A stretch of DNA of 64,000 nucleotides from Marinomonas sp. SBI8L (GTDB lineage: Bacteria; Pseudomonadota; Gammaproteobacteria; Pseudomonadales; Marinomonadaceae), in contig NZ_JSEO01000004.1 in assembly GCF_001624705.1 (NCBI RefSeq), forward strand, positions 248,001-312,000, given 5' to 3'. The first letter of the stretch is position 1, and each line of letters opens with the position of its first letter. The notes below the pieces were generated by a model. It was not told the DNA's origin. It saw only the letters and a program-made list of their open reading frames with translations, and did not search any database. This document shows positions 17,545 to 26,337 of this stretch, piece by piece. A program made the position numbers and the translations under genes.

Positions 17545-19986
17545 TTGAAAAACAGCGTCACAAAAGCACTCTTTATTTTGATTAGTTTCACTTTGATAAA
17601 TATACCAAGTGCTTTTGCTTTAGAGAAAGTGACCCTACAGCTTAAATGGAAACACGCATTTCAATTTGCAGGTTATTATGCAGCCAAGGAAAAAGGCTTT
17701 TATGAAGAAAAAGGCTTAGACGTCAATATTATTCCTGCTGTACCTGGACAGGATATCATTTCACCTGTCGTAAATGGTTTCGCCCAGTTTGGAGTAAGTA
17801 GTAACTCACTTCTTCAAGCCCGCGATTCGGGCAAACCTGTAGTCATGCTGGCTGTAGTTTATCAACACTCCTCTGTCGTGCTACTCACCTTAGAAAAGGA
17901 TATGACTAAAGGCATCCATAGTATTCAAGACCAAACAGCCATGCTGGAAACTAAAACAGCTGAGATCGCCGCCTTTTTAAAGCAGGCCAATATTGATATT
18001 AATAAAATGACCTTGCTTAAACACAGCTACGACCCGCAGGACTTAGTAAACGGCAAGGTAGATGTGATTTCAGGTTACAGCATTGATGAACCTTTCTTTT
18101 TGGAAAAACAAAACCTCTACTACAAAACCTTTAACCCCAGATCGCTTGGTATCGACTTTTATGGAGATAATCTATTTACCTCAGAAAAAGAAATAAGGGA
18201 TCACCCTGAAAGAGTAAAAGCCTTTAGAGAGGCGAGCCTTAAGGGTTGGCAATATGCCATGGATAATAAGGAAGAGATTATTCAAACCATCTTAAGAGAT
18301 TACCCCACCAGCTATACCTATGAGTTTTTAAGTTATCAAGCTGAAACAATGGAAGACCTTGTGCAGCCAACCTTGGTTGAGATGGGCTACTTTAGTCACG
18401 ACAGATGGCAGCACATTGTTAACATTTATCAGAATTTAGGCATGCTAAGTAAAGGCTTTGATCTAGATAAATTTTTATACGATCCAGCTCCCAGTGTTGG
18501 GCTCGCCTTCTTCTATCAGGCTCTCGCAATAGCGGCAGGTATACTTGTCTTGATAGCGGCTGGCCTGATTTATGTACTCAGTATTAACCGTCGCCTCGAT
18601 CATGCGTTACTAGAGAGCCAAGAAGCGAAGGAAATCATTTGGAAACAAGCTTATTTAGACCCTTTAACCAACCTTTCGAACCGTCGTAACTTTAAAGGCA
18701 GAATACAAAAGGCCTTGGAGAAAGCAGAAGCTAAACACACAAGAGTCGCTCTTTTATATTTAGATCTGGATGACTTTAAAGCCATAAATGACTTTCATGG
18801 CCATGATGTAGGAGATAATCTACTGATTGAGGTTGCCAATAGGCTCTCTCAAGTGATCAGTAAAAAGCGTAATATTTACCGTTTAGGCGGGGATGAATTT
18901 ACCATCATTATTGATCAATTTGAGGATAAAGCCTATTTGGAGACGCTTTCTCAAACTATTTTAGACAGGATTAGCGCGCCCTATTGTTTTGAAAAAGACA
19001 AGCTCTATATCTCGGCCAGTATAGGAATAAGCCTTTATCCAAAACACGCTAAAAACAGTGACTCTCTTTTAAGGTACGCTGATGAAGCCATGTTTTCTGC
19101 CAAGGACCATGGGCGTAATCAATACCAGTTTTTCACTCAAAAATTACACCAAGATATTCTTTACCGCATGCAGGTAATCAGTGATTTGAGGTCCTCTTTA
19201 GAAGAGCAACAATTCGAACTTCACTACCAACCCATCGTGGTACTTAATACTGGAGAAATTAAAAAAGCTGAAGCTTTGATTCGCTGGAACCATCCCGTAC
19301 ATGGGCTCACTATGCCTTTAGAGTTCATCAAGATCGCAGAGGAAACCAGCCATATTATCGACATTGGTGACTGGGTATTTAAAACAGCCAGTAAGCAATT
19401 AAAACAATGGCGTAGTGAGATAAACCCAGACCTGATCATGAGTGTGAATACTTCTCCTGCTCAGTATCAATATAAAACCAGCACGATGGATTCTTGGTTT
19501 GACCATCTTCAATCACTCGAACTAGACCCTCATGCCATCATCATAGAAATTACTGAAAGCATGATAATGAAAGAAAATAGTCATATCGAAGAGAAGCTAA
19601 TGCAGTTTGGTCATCATGGAATTCAGGTGGCTTTGGATGATTTTGGTACGGGCTACTCATCTTTATCTCACCTCAATAAGTTTGATATTGATTTTATTAA
19701 GATAGATCAAACCTTCATCAGCCATCTAAGTATGCACTCGCAACAACTGGAGCTGTGTGAAGCGATTATCATCATGGCCCATAAACTTGGCTTATCTGTG
19801 ATTGCAGAAGGCATAGAAACGGAAGAGCAAAGACGCTTATTAATGAAAATTGGTTGTGATTATGGCCAAGGTTATTTGTTCGCTACTCCTATGCCAAAAG
19901 ATGATTTTGAAGATTTGTTAAGATCAAGTAGCTCCTCTCAAGCTCAGTTTCGCATTATGTCGTCCAAAGATAAGAACAAACAATGA
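17545..19986 (+). CDS. NMT1/THI5-like sensor - GGDEF - EAL c-di-GMP enzyme
   Basis: This 813-aa cyclic-di-GMP signalling protein has a signal peptide (1-25), a periplasmic NMT1/THI5-type solute-binding domain (about 26-320, LQLKWKHAFQFAGYYAAKEKG), one membrane helix (about 325-348), a diguanylate cyclase domain with intact GGDEF at 448-452, and a phosphodiesterase domain with EAL at 576-578 and DDFGTGYSSL. Both catalytic motifs look intact, and no RxxD inhibitory site precedes GGDEF. The periplasmic domain resembles binding proteins for thiamine-precursor pyrimidines or taurine-like ligands, so it probably reads a small molecule. The start is TTG at 17545 with AAGGA 8 bp upstream. Confidence 0.9.
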   Translation: MKNSVTKALFILISFTLINIPSAFALEKVTLQLKWKHAFQFAGYYAAKEKGFYEEKGLDVNIIPAVPGQDIISPVVNGFAQFGVSSNSLLQARDSGKPVVMLAVVYQHSSVVLLTLEKDMTKGIHSIQDQTAMLETKTAEIAAFLKQANIDINKMTLLKHSYDPQDLVNGKVDVISGYSIDEPFFLEKQNLYYKTFNPRSLGIDFYGDNLFTSEKEIRDHPERVKAFREASLKGWQYAMDNKEEIIQTILRDYPTSYTYEFLSYQAETMEDLVQPTLVEMGYFSHDRWQHIVNIYQNLGMLSKGFDLDKFLYDPAPSVGLAFFYQALAIAAGILVLIAAGLIYVLSINRRLDHALLESQEAKEIIWKQAYLDPLTNLSNRRNFKGRIQKALEKAEAKHTRVALLYLDLDDFKAINDFHGHDVGDNLLIEVANRLSQVISKKRNIYRLGGDEFTIIIDQFEDKAYLETLSQTILDRISAPYCFEKDKLYISASIGISLYPKHAKNSDSLLRYADEAMFSAKDHGRNQYQFFTQKLHQDILYRMQVISDLRSSLEEQQFELHYQPIVVLNTGEIKKAEALIRWNHPVHGLTMPLEFIKIAEETSHIIDIGDWVFKTASKQLKQWRSEINPDLIMSVNTSPAQYQYKTSTMDSWFDHLQSLELDPHAIIIEITESMIMKENSHIEEKLMQFGHHGIQVALDDFGTGYSSLSHLNKFDIDFIKIDQTFISHLSMHSQQLELCEAIIIMAHKLGLSVIAEGIETEEQRRLLMKIGCDYGQGYLFATPMPKDDFEDLLRSSSSSQAQFRIMSSKDKNKQ

Positions 19987-19991
19987 ATTTG

Positions 19992-20039
19992 CTTTAGCCT
20001 CTTTTAGTAAAATAACTTTAACCTCTTTTAGTAAAATAA
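19992..20039. repeat. Tandem duplication of a 24-bp unit
   Basis: Two adjacent 24-bp copies (19992-20015 and 20016-20039) differ at one base. They lie directly after the stop of the GGDEF-EAL gene and have no obvious secondary structure. This looks like a small slippage duplication. Confidence 0.85.
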
Positions 20040-20248
20040 AGTGAGAGCAAATGATTGTAGAACAGTCAGTTACCTTAAACCCTAAAATAAAAACGAAAAC
20101 ATTCGCCCTAAGCCCTACTTATGGACTATTTTGTTAATCATATGAACTGGCTAACATAAGCTTATCTGCTTACTTTTTGAACAACACTGAATAAGGTAAA
20201 AACAATAACCACTACCTTACTCTTTAGTCTATCAATAGGAGAAATCAT

Positions 20249-20995
20249 TTGGATATTAATAATAAAGTGATTGTTATTACTGGTGCTGCCCGAGGTTTGG
20301 GCTTGGCTATGGCTGAATACCTAGCTGATAAAGGCGCCAAGATTGCCCTTGTCGATATGGATTTCGAATCAGTAAATCATGCCTCTTCCACCATTACAGA
20401 TTCAAAAGGATATGTCTGTAATGTGGCGAATGAATCAGAAGTAGAACAGGTTTTTGAGCAAATAAAAAATGACTTTTCACGCATTGATGGTCTGGTCAAT
20501 AATGCGGGGATTCTCAAGGATGGATTGTTAATCAAATACAAAGACGGCGAAATGAATAAGATGTCACTTGATCAATTCCAGTCTGTGATAGATGTGAACT
20601 TAAGTGGTGTCTTCTTATGTGGACGAGAAGCCGCCTCTCATATGGTCAAATCAGGACAAGGCGGCGTTATCGTTAATATTTCTAGTATTAGTCGCGCGGG
20701 TAACTTTGGGCAAACCAATTACAGTGCGGCCAAAGCAGGTGTTGTTGCTATGACAACCGCCTGGGCACAAGAGTTAGCCAAGTTTGATATTCGCACTGGC
20801 GCTATTGCACCTGGCTTTATCGAAACAGAAATGACAGCGCAAATGCCACAAAAAGCCTATGATATGGCCGCGCAAATGTCTCCGCTTAAGCGTATGGGTA
20901 CGCCGCAAGAGATTGCTCAAGCTGTATCCTTTATTTTTGAAAACGACTTCATCAGTGGCCGAGTTATTGAAGTGGATGGCGGTACTCGTATCTAA
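20249..20995 (+). CDS. SDR-family oxidoreductase (3-oxoacyl reductase / hydroxyacyl dehydrogenase type)
   Basis: This 248-aa classical short-chain dehydrogenase has the cofactor motif TGAARGLG near residue 12, D-type acidic residue at the end of strand 2 (LVDMD, favouring NAD), NNAG, the catalytic serine region NISSISRAG, YSAAK for Tyr-Lys, and the C-terminal SGRVIEVDGGTRI. The start is TTG at 20249 with AGGAGA 7 bp upstream; no ATG is available at the conserved N-terminus. It is convergent with the TRAP genes and shares their terminator. Oxidation of a 3-hydroxyacyl-CoA or hydroxy acid delivered by the TRAP system is a plausible role. Confidence 0.87.
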   Translation: MDINNKVIVITGAARGLGLAMAEYLADKGAKIALVDMDFESVNHASSTITDSKGYVCNVANESEVEQVFEQIKNDFSRIDGLVNNAGILKDGLLIKYKDGEMNKMSLDQFQSVIDVNLSGVFLCGREAASHMVKSGQGGVIVNISSISRAGNFGQTNYSAAKAGVVAMTTAWAQELAKFDIRTGAIAPGFIETEMTAQMPQKAYDMAAQMSPLKRMGTPQEIAQAVSFIFENDFISGRVIEVDGGTRI

Positions 20996-21043
20996 TCTCA
21001 TACCAAAGTTGTTATAAGAGTTAATTTAAAAGCGAATAAAGAC

Positions 21044-21078
21044 AAAGGCCGTTATTCATATAAGTAACGGCCTTTTTT
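21044..21078. terminator. Bidirectional terminator between the SDR and TRAP genes
   Basis: A perfect 11-bp stem (21044-21054 with 21065-21075) has TTTTTT on the plus side and A-rich sequence on the left. It serves both convergent units. Confidence 0.9.
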
Positions 21079-21108
21079 ATCTCTCGACTTAGCTAAACAG
21101 AATCAGCT

Positions 21109-22494
21109 TTAACGATAAACCGTGGCTGGAAACCAGTTAACTAAAGCTGGGAACAAGAGAATGATAGCCAGACCTATCAGCTGCAACACAATAAAAGGAA
21201 AGACCCCTTTATAGATGGTTGAAAGTTTAATATCGGGTGGGCAAACCCCTTTCAAATAAAATAAAGCAAACCCAACAGGTGGTGTTAAAAAGGAGGTCTG
21301 TAAGGTCACAGCCACCAGCATAACAAACCAAACAAGTTCTGGATTATCCAATACTCCATAACCCTCAATGGAAATATCTAACGCACTGATCACTGGCGCA
21401 ATCAAAGGTAGTACGATCAGGGTAATTTCGATCCAATCAAGGATGAAACCAAGTAGAAATATGATTGCCAATATAAATAGGACGATGCCGTAAGGACCAA
21501 AAGGTAAAGAAGTTAGAAAGGACTCAATAAATTCATCCCCACCAAGCTCTCTTAATACCAAGGCAAATAAGGATGCCCCTATGAAAATCGCAAAAATATA
21601 ACCACTGACATTAAAGGTGTTATGTAGGCATTCTTTAAACACAGACCAAGACAAACGCTTATTAATAAAAGCCAGTAAGGTCGCCGCAGCTGCACCGACA
21701 CCAGATGCTTCTGTCGGTGTGGCAAAGCCTGCAAATATGCTACCTAAGACTAGTAACACCAGCATCATGGTAGGCAAGGTTGCTTTAATCACCTTAATCC
21801 AAATGGCTAAGGTAACAAGCTCGGTCTCTTTCGGTAATGGAAATGCTTTAGGGTTAAAGTATCCACTTATCAGAATATAGCTTATGTATAGTGCTCCAAG
21901 TAAAAGGCCCGGAAAAACAGCGCCCATAAATAGATCACCTACTGAAAGTCCGATTTGATCTGCCATAATCACTAACATGATACTGGGTGGTATCAAGATA
22001 CCTAAAGTACCTGAACTGGCGATAGTGCCTAGAGCAACTTGATCTGAATAGCCTTGTTTGCGCATAGCTGGCAAAGAGATAACCGCCAACAATACAACCG
22101 ACGCGCCGATAATACCTGTCGATGCCGCCAAGATAATGCCTATTAAGATGACGGTAATGGCAAGACCACCTCGTACTCGGCCAAATAACTCTTGAAAAGA
22201 TTTCATCAAGTTTTCAGCGGCGCCCGATTTATCCAGCATATTGCCCATAAAAATAAACATGGGTAAGGCCACCAAAATCCAGTTATCCATGATTTTGAAA
22301 ATCCGGTTTACGACTAGGCCTAAGGTTAAAAAATCAATGCCGGTAAAGGTGTCTAGATATAGATCTGAGTAGTAACCTGCAACAGCAAATAGCACCCCCA
22401 CACCACCTAGAACCCATGCAACAGGGAAACCTGTCATTAACAGAGCAATGAAGCTTGCAAACATTAATAAGATTAAAATTTCATTAACTGGCAT
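21109..22494 (-). CDS. dctM: TRAP transporter large permease (DctM)
   Basis: This 461-aa large membrane subunit of a tripartite ATP-independent periplasmic transporter belongs to the DctM ion-transporter family and carries the Na+-coupled transport path. Twelve or more hydrophobic helices are present. Typical motifs are GFPVAWVLGGVGVLFA at the N-terminus, GTIASSGTLGILIPPSIMLV in the first re-entrant hairpin and LQTSFLTPPVGFALFYLKGV near the C-terminus. The length slightly exceeds the usual 425-430 aa owing to inserted loops, as in the mannitol/chloroaromatic (COG4664) group. The dctQ stop is 4 bp upstream. Confidence 0.93.
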   Translation of the reverse strand: MPVNEILILLMFASFIALLMTGFPVAWVLGGVGVLFAVAGYYSDLYLDTFTGIDFLTLGLVVNRIFKIMDNWILVALPMFIFMGNMLDKSGAAENLMKSFQELFGRVRGGLAITVILIGIILAASTGIIGASVVLLAVISLPAMRKQGYSDQVALGTIASSGTLGILIPPSIMLVIMADQIGLSVGDLFMGAVFPGLLLGALYISYILISGYFNPKAFPLPKETELVTLAIWIKVIKATLPTMMLVLLVLGSIFAGFATPTEASGVGAAAATLLAFINKRLSWSVFKECLHNTFNVSGYIFAIFIGASLFALVLRELGGDEFIESFLTSLPFGPYGIVLFILAIIFLLGFILDWIEITLIVLPLIAPVISALDISIEGYGVLDNPELVWFVMLVAVTLQTSFLTPPVGFALFYLKGVCPPDIKLSTIYKGVFPFIVLQLIGLAIILLFPALVNWFPATVYR

Positions 22495-22498
22495 TTGC

Positions 22499-23017
22499 TT
22501 ACTCCCCTCTAATTAATAAAATGAGTTCACGATAAAAGCGGTTAACAACAGCGATAACCAGTAAACCAATACTCAGGGGAATAACGGCTTTTATGACCCA
22601 ACGGTAAGGTAAACCCGCCGGTGCAGCTGAGCTTTCCATAGTTCGATAAGAGTCGTAAACAAAATCTAAACTGTGATAAAAAATGAGACTTAAGAAAGGA
22701 AGCAAGAGGATTAATATACCAGTCATCTCAATCAAGTGGCGCGTTCTCGCACCAAAGTTATTATAAAAAAGGTCAACACGAACATGAGAGTCTTTTGCTT
22801 GGGCATAGGACATACCAAACATAACCCCAGTGCCATAGAGATACCATTGCAACTCTTCTAAGGAAATCAGACCAGCATGAAAGCCTTTTCTAAGAACGAC
22901 TTGAAGGATAATGGTTAGGATTAAAACCGCGTAACAAGTTGAGATCCACTTGCCTAACGTTAATATCCAGTTATCGATATGATCAGCAACAACAAGGGCT
23001 TTAACATTTTGATTCAT
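22499..23017 (-). CDS. dctQ: TRAP transporter small permease (DctQ)
   Basis: This 172-aa small membrane subunit of the same TRAP transporter has four hydrophobic helices and the family pattern SLEELQWYLYGTGVMFGMSYA followed by DSHVRVDLFYNNF. It is translated just ahead of dctM (4-bp gap) and lies 108 bp after the binding-protein stop. A long hairpin in that gap probably lowers readthrough into the permease genes. The form resembles the COG4665 subgroup found with TakP/FcbT-type binding proteins. Confidence 0.9.
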   Translation of the reverse strand: MNQNVKALVVADHIDNWILTLGKWISTCYAVLILTIILQVVLRKGFHAGLISLEELQWYLYGTGVMFGMSYAQAKDSHVRVDLFYNNFGARTRHLIEMTGILILLLPFLSLIFYHSLDFVYDSYRTMESSAAPAGLPYRWVIKAVIPLSIGLLVIAVVNRFYRELILLIRGE

Positions 23018-23047
23018 TAAAAACGCTCCTTATGCAGATAAAAAAAA

Positions 23048-23093
23048 GCCACTTTAACTTCTATGCGACCAGCATAAAGAAGGAGAAAGTGGC
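23048..23093 (-). terminator. Intra-operon attenuator between dctP and dctQ
   Basis: GCCACTTT (23048-23055) pairs with AAAGTGGC (23086-23093), with an inner TATGC/GCATA stem (23062-23066 with 23072-23076). On the minus strand the hairpin is followed by TTTTTTT. It should end most transcripts after dctP, so the binding protein is made in excess. Confidence 0.75.
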
Positions 23094-23125
23094 GCAAATG
23101 GAGAGGTTACTTAATCACAGGCTCC

Positions 23126-24193
23126 CTAATTTCTAGGGATAAATGCCCTTTGTGCCCATACCGCATAGTTCTCGCGGAATTGAGAAAGGTCTTTGTAGAC
23201 AGTATCAAAGGTGGCATCTTGAGATTGCTCGACAACCACTTCATCCCAAGCCTGATTAAAGCTCTTTAACATGTCATCAGACCAAGTGTGTATTTCGACA
23301 CCACGCTCATTTTGGTTTTTGATCATGGCTTCAAACTGAATAAATTCAGACTCAGCAATAGAGTTAGTGATGGAGGCTTTACAAGTAGCAGAGACCTGAG
23401 CTTGCTGACTTTCAGTCATCTTATTCCAAGTTTTATTATTGATGAGTAGCTCAAATAAAGTAGCTTGTTGATGCCAACCTGGGAAGTAGTTATGTTTTGC
23501 AATTTTATAGAAACCAAGTAGTTGGTCGATGGCAGGTTGAGAGAACTCAGTGGCATCAATTGCACCTTTTTCTAAAGCACCAAAGATTTCACCGCCGGCA
23601 ATTAACGAGGTAGATACACCCAGTTTTTGCATCACTTCACCACCCAATCCAAAGAAGCGCATATTCAGCCCTTGAAGATCAGATACATCATTAATTTCTT
23701 CTTTAAACCAACCAGAGGTTTCTGGTGAAATAAGGGCACAAGGCTCAACATGGACGTTGTAACCTGCGTCATCATACATTTTTTGATAAAGATTTAGACC
23801 GTTTCCATAGTAGAGCCAAGCCATAAATTCTGGCGCTTCTGGCCCAAATGGAATCGCGGAGAAGAGACTCGCTGCTGGCATTTTACCAGCCCAATAACCA
23901 GCGGTTGCATAACCTGAATTGATTTTGCCACTAGAGACTGCATCTAAGATTTCCAGTGGCGCAACAAGTTTACCAGGCTCATAAATTTTCATTCGTACAC
24001 TGCCAGCTGAGATGAGAGGCAATTGCTCTTCTACCCATTTAATCGGTGTCCCTAGTGCTGGTAAGTGTGACCCAAACGCTATCGGCGTTTTCAATAAAAC
24101 AGGTCTCACCTTATCGGCTGCATATACACTTGCTGAGGTGGCGGCTAAGGTAAATCCTGTGGCAAGCGCCATGGTACGAATATACTTCTTCAT
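23126..24193 (-). CDS. dctP: TRAP transporter solute-binding protein (TakP/FcbT1-like DctP)
   Basis: This 355-aa periplasmic binding subunit has a signal peptide ending near SVYAA. The segments GGEVMQKLGVSTSLIAGGEI, ALEKGAIDATEFSQPAIDQ and YFPGWHQQATLFELLIN are characteristic of the TakP / FcbT1 group (COG4663), which binds 2-oxo acids or other carboxylates. The start at 24193 gives a normal signal peptide; an upstream ATG at 24250 would put 19 hydrophilic residues in front of it. It is first in dctPQM and divergent from an acyl-CoA ligase gene. Together these suggest uptake and CoA activation of the same carboxylic acid (inference). Confidence 0.92.
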   Translation of the reverse strand: MKKYIRTMALATGFTLAATSASVYAADKVRPVLLKTPIAFGSHLPALGTPIKWVEEQLPLISAGSVRMKIYEPGKLVAPLEILDAVSSGKINSGYATAGYWAGKMPAASLFSAIPFGPEAPEFMAWLYYGNGLNLYQKMYDDAGYNVHVEPCALISPETSGWFKEEINDVSDLQGLNMRFFGLGGEVMQKLGVSTSLIAGGEIFGALEKGAIDATEFSQPAIDQLLGFYKIAKHNYFPGWHQQATLFELLINNKTWNKMTESQQAQVSATCKASITNSIAESEFIQFEAMIKNQNERGVEIHTWSDDMLKSFNQAWDEVVVEQSQDATFDTVYKDLSQFRENYAVWAQRAFIPRN

Positions 24194-24444
24194 AGTATTT
24201 AGCTCCGGTATTTTTATTCTTGTTTTATGCCTCAAGCACAAGTTAATCATGTGCTAACTAGGCTATTTTGTACCCAGCCACTATGATTCCAACGCTAAAA
24301 AAAAACTATCCATCATTAGTAGGAGAAAAGGTGGCGGTGATTATCATTCATAGCTCCACCTAAAGTAGGATATTGAGGAAAGAGAGAAACAGGTTAACTT
24401 GTTGGCAAGATCACAAACAATAAATATAAGAGAGTGAATAGATT

Positions 24445-26106
24445 ATGCCTGAACATCAAAGCGCTATGATGCCTACCCCATTACTCACCAGCGATATCAT
24501 TGAGAATGCTATTTTGCGCTATCCCGAGCAAAGGATAGTAAGTCTGATGCCAGATGGTCATAAGCACGAATATTCTTATATTGAGGCCCATACACGTATT
24601 AAAAAACTTGCTAATGCCCTAAGCAAACTTGGTTTTAATAAGGGTGATAGGATAGGCACTTTAGCCAATAACCATTATCGACATTTTGAGCTTTATTACG
24701 CCATTGGTGGCTCTGGCGCTGTGATCCACACACTTAATCCTAGACTCTTTGAAGAGCAGCTAGAGTACATAATTAAGCATGCAGAAGATGAGTATATCTT
24801 TGTCGATCCTTGCTTTATTCCTCTTTTAGAAAATATTCAATCTCGTATTCCCAAGGTCAAAGCCTTTATTATTAATTGCTTTGAATCAGAGATGCAAAGC
24901 ACTCAGCTAGCACCAGTTTACTGCTATGAAACCTTATTAGATAAAGAAACGAGTGACTTTGATTGGCCTAAGCTCAAGGGCACTGATAACTGTGGTTTAT
25001 GCTATACCTCAGGAACAACAGGTAATCCTAAAGGTGTCATTTACGACCATCAATCCAGTATTTTGCATGCTATGATGAGTGGCTCTAGCCAATTTCTAAG
25101 CTTTAATGAGTGGGATATTATTATGCCAGCTGTGCCCATGTATCATGTGGTGGCATGGGGCATACCCTACTCTGCACCTCTCTTTGGCAGCAAGTTAGTT
25201 TTTTGTGGCGATAAATTAGATGGTGAGTCCCTTTATCATTTAATAGATTCAGAACAGGTTAACAAAGGTTTCGGCGTTCCCACTATCTGGCTGGGTTTAC
25301 ATAACTATTTAGATAGCCTTAAGCAGAATACCGACCTTGAGCCCATCAGCCCTATACCTAGTTTAAAGATGGTGGGAGTGGGTGGTGCGGCCTCACCAAC
25401 AAATTTAGTAAAAGCCTATTCCGAGAAATACGATGTTTATTGGATGGGGTTATGGGGCATGACAGAAACTAGCCCTTTGATGAGTGCCTCAGTTAACTCC
25501 CCCAGCATTCAAAAACTAGACCCTGAGAGCCGTTACCACTTACAATCTTCTGCTGGCAAAGCCATGTTTGGTACGCAAATTGAAATTTTCGATCAAGATA
25601 ATCAAACTCTCGCTCACGATGGAATACAGCAAGGTATTTTAAAAGTAAAAGGGCCTTGGGTACTAAAAGAGTACTTTAAGGGCGAAGGCCAAGAGAACTT
25701 TGAAGATGGCTGGTTTAATACAGGCGATATTGCGGTTATCAATCCTGAAGGTTATTTACGCATAGTCGATAGAGCGAAAGATGTCATAAAGTCTGGTGGA
25801 GAATGGATAAGCTCAGTTCAACTGGAAGATGCCGCATTAGAGTACGCAAGTATTAATGAAGCGTGCGTAATAGGCGTGACTCACCCTAAATGGGATGAAA
25901 GGCCAATCCTCTTGGTAACAATAAAACCAGGCAAGGTATTTGAGCAAGAAGCCTTGATTACCATATTAAAACAAAAGGTGGCTAAATGGTGGTTACCCGA
26001 TGCCATTTTGCAGCTTGAATCATTACCCCACACAGGGACAGGTAAGTTAAAGAAAATAGACTTACGTAATGAATATAAAGACTATTTAATCGACAAAATA
26101 CAATAA
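24445..26106 (+). CDS. AMP-forming acyl-CoA ligase (DmdB/AlkK-like)
   Basis: This 553-aa acyl-adenylate-forming CoA ligase activates a carboxylic acid with ATP and CoA. The P-loop is YTSGTTGNPKGV, the A5 motif is GLWGMTETSP, the A8 hinge follows WFNTGDIAVINPEGYL then RAKDVIKSGGEWIS, and the A10 lysine is in GTGKLKKIDLR. The opening MMPTPLLTSDII and the NPRLFEEQL segment are as seen in medium-chain and DmdB-type ligases (3-methylmercaptopropionate-CoA ligase). I cannot decide the substrate. It is divergent from the TRAP binding-protein gene and followed by the CrbS-like kinase. Confidence 0.88.
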   Translation: MPEHQSAMMPTPLLTSDIIENAILRYPEQRIVSLMPDGHKHEYSYIEAHTRIKKLANALSKLGFNKGDRIGTLANNHYRHFELYYAIGGSGAVIHTLNPRLFEEQLEYIIKHAEDEYIFVDPCFIPLLENIQSRIPKVKAFIINCFESEMQSTQLAPVYCYETLLDKETSDFDWPKLKGTDNCGLCYTSGTTGNPKGVIYDHQSSILHAMMSGSSQFLSFNEWDIIMPAVPMYHVVAWGIPYSAPLFGSKLVFCGDKLDGESLYHLIDSEQVNKGFGVPTIWLGLHNYLDSLKQNTDLEPISPIPSLKMVGVGGAASPTNLVKAYSEKYDVYWMGLWGMTETSPLMSASVNSPSIQKLDPESRYHLQSSAGKAMFGTQIEIFDQDNQTLAHDGIQQGILKVKGPWVLKEYFKGEGQENFEDGWFNTGDIAVINPEGYLRIVDRAKDVIKSGGEWISSVQLEDAALEYASINEACVIGVTHPKWDERPILLVTIKPGKVFEQEALITILKQKVAKWWLPDAILQLESLPHTGTGKLKKIDLRNEYKDYLIDKIQ

Positions 26107-26192
26107 CAATAGAGAGGTAAAATACATTGCCTCTAGCACAAAAGTTTGAACATGAGGTTCAAGGAAAGCGAGTTAACAAACAAGTTAATTTG

Positions 26193-26230
26193 CTTTCAGC
26201 TTTTCTGCCAAATGCTAATAAAGCTGAAAG
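26193..26230 (+). terminator. Hairpin after the acyl-CoA ligase gene
   Basis: CTTTCAGCTTT (26193-26203) pairs perfectly with AAAGCTGAAAG (26220-26230) across a 16-nt loop. No T-run follows, so this may be a factor-dependent terminator, or an element of the kinase-gene leader. Confidence 0.5.
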
Positions 26231-26337
26231 GAAGCAGTTATGTGTTTAATGAAAGCGGCCTTAGGGACGTTTCTATCTGTTCATCAAAAAACTCGTCAAA
26301 AGGCGAGCAGACATTCCATTGTTAGCAGGTTTGATTC

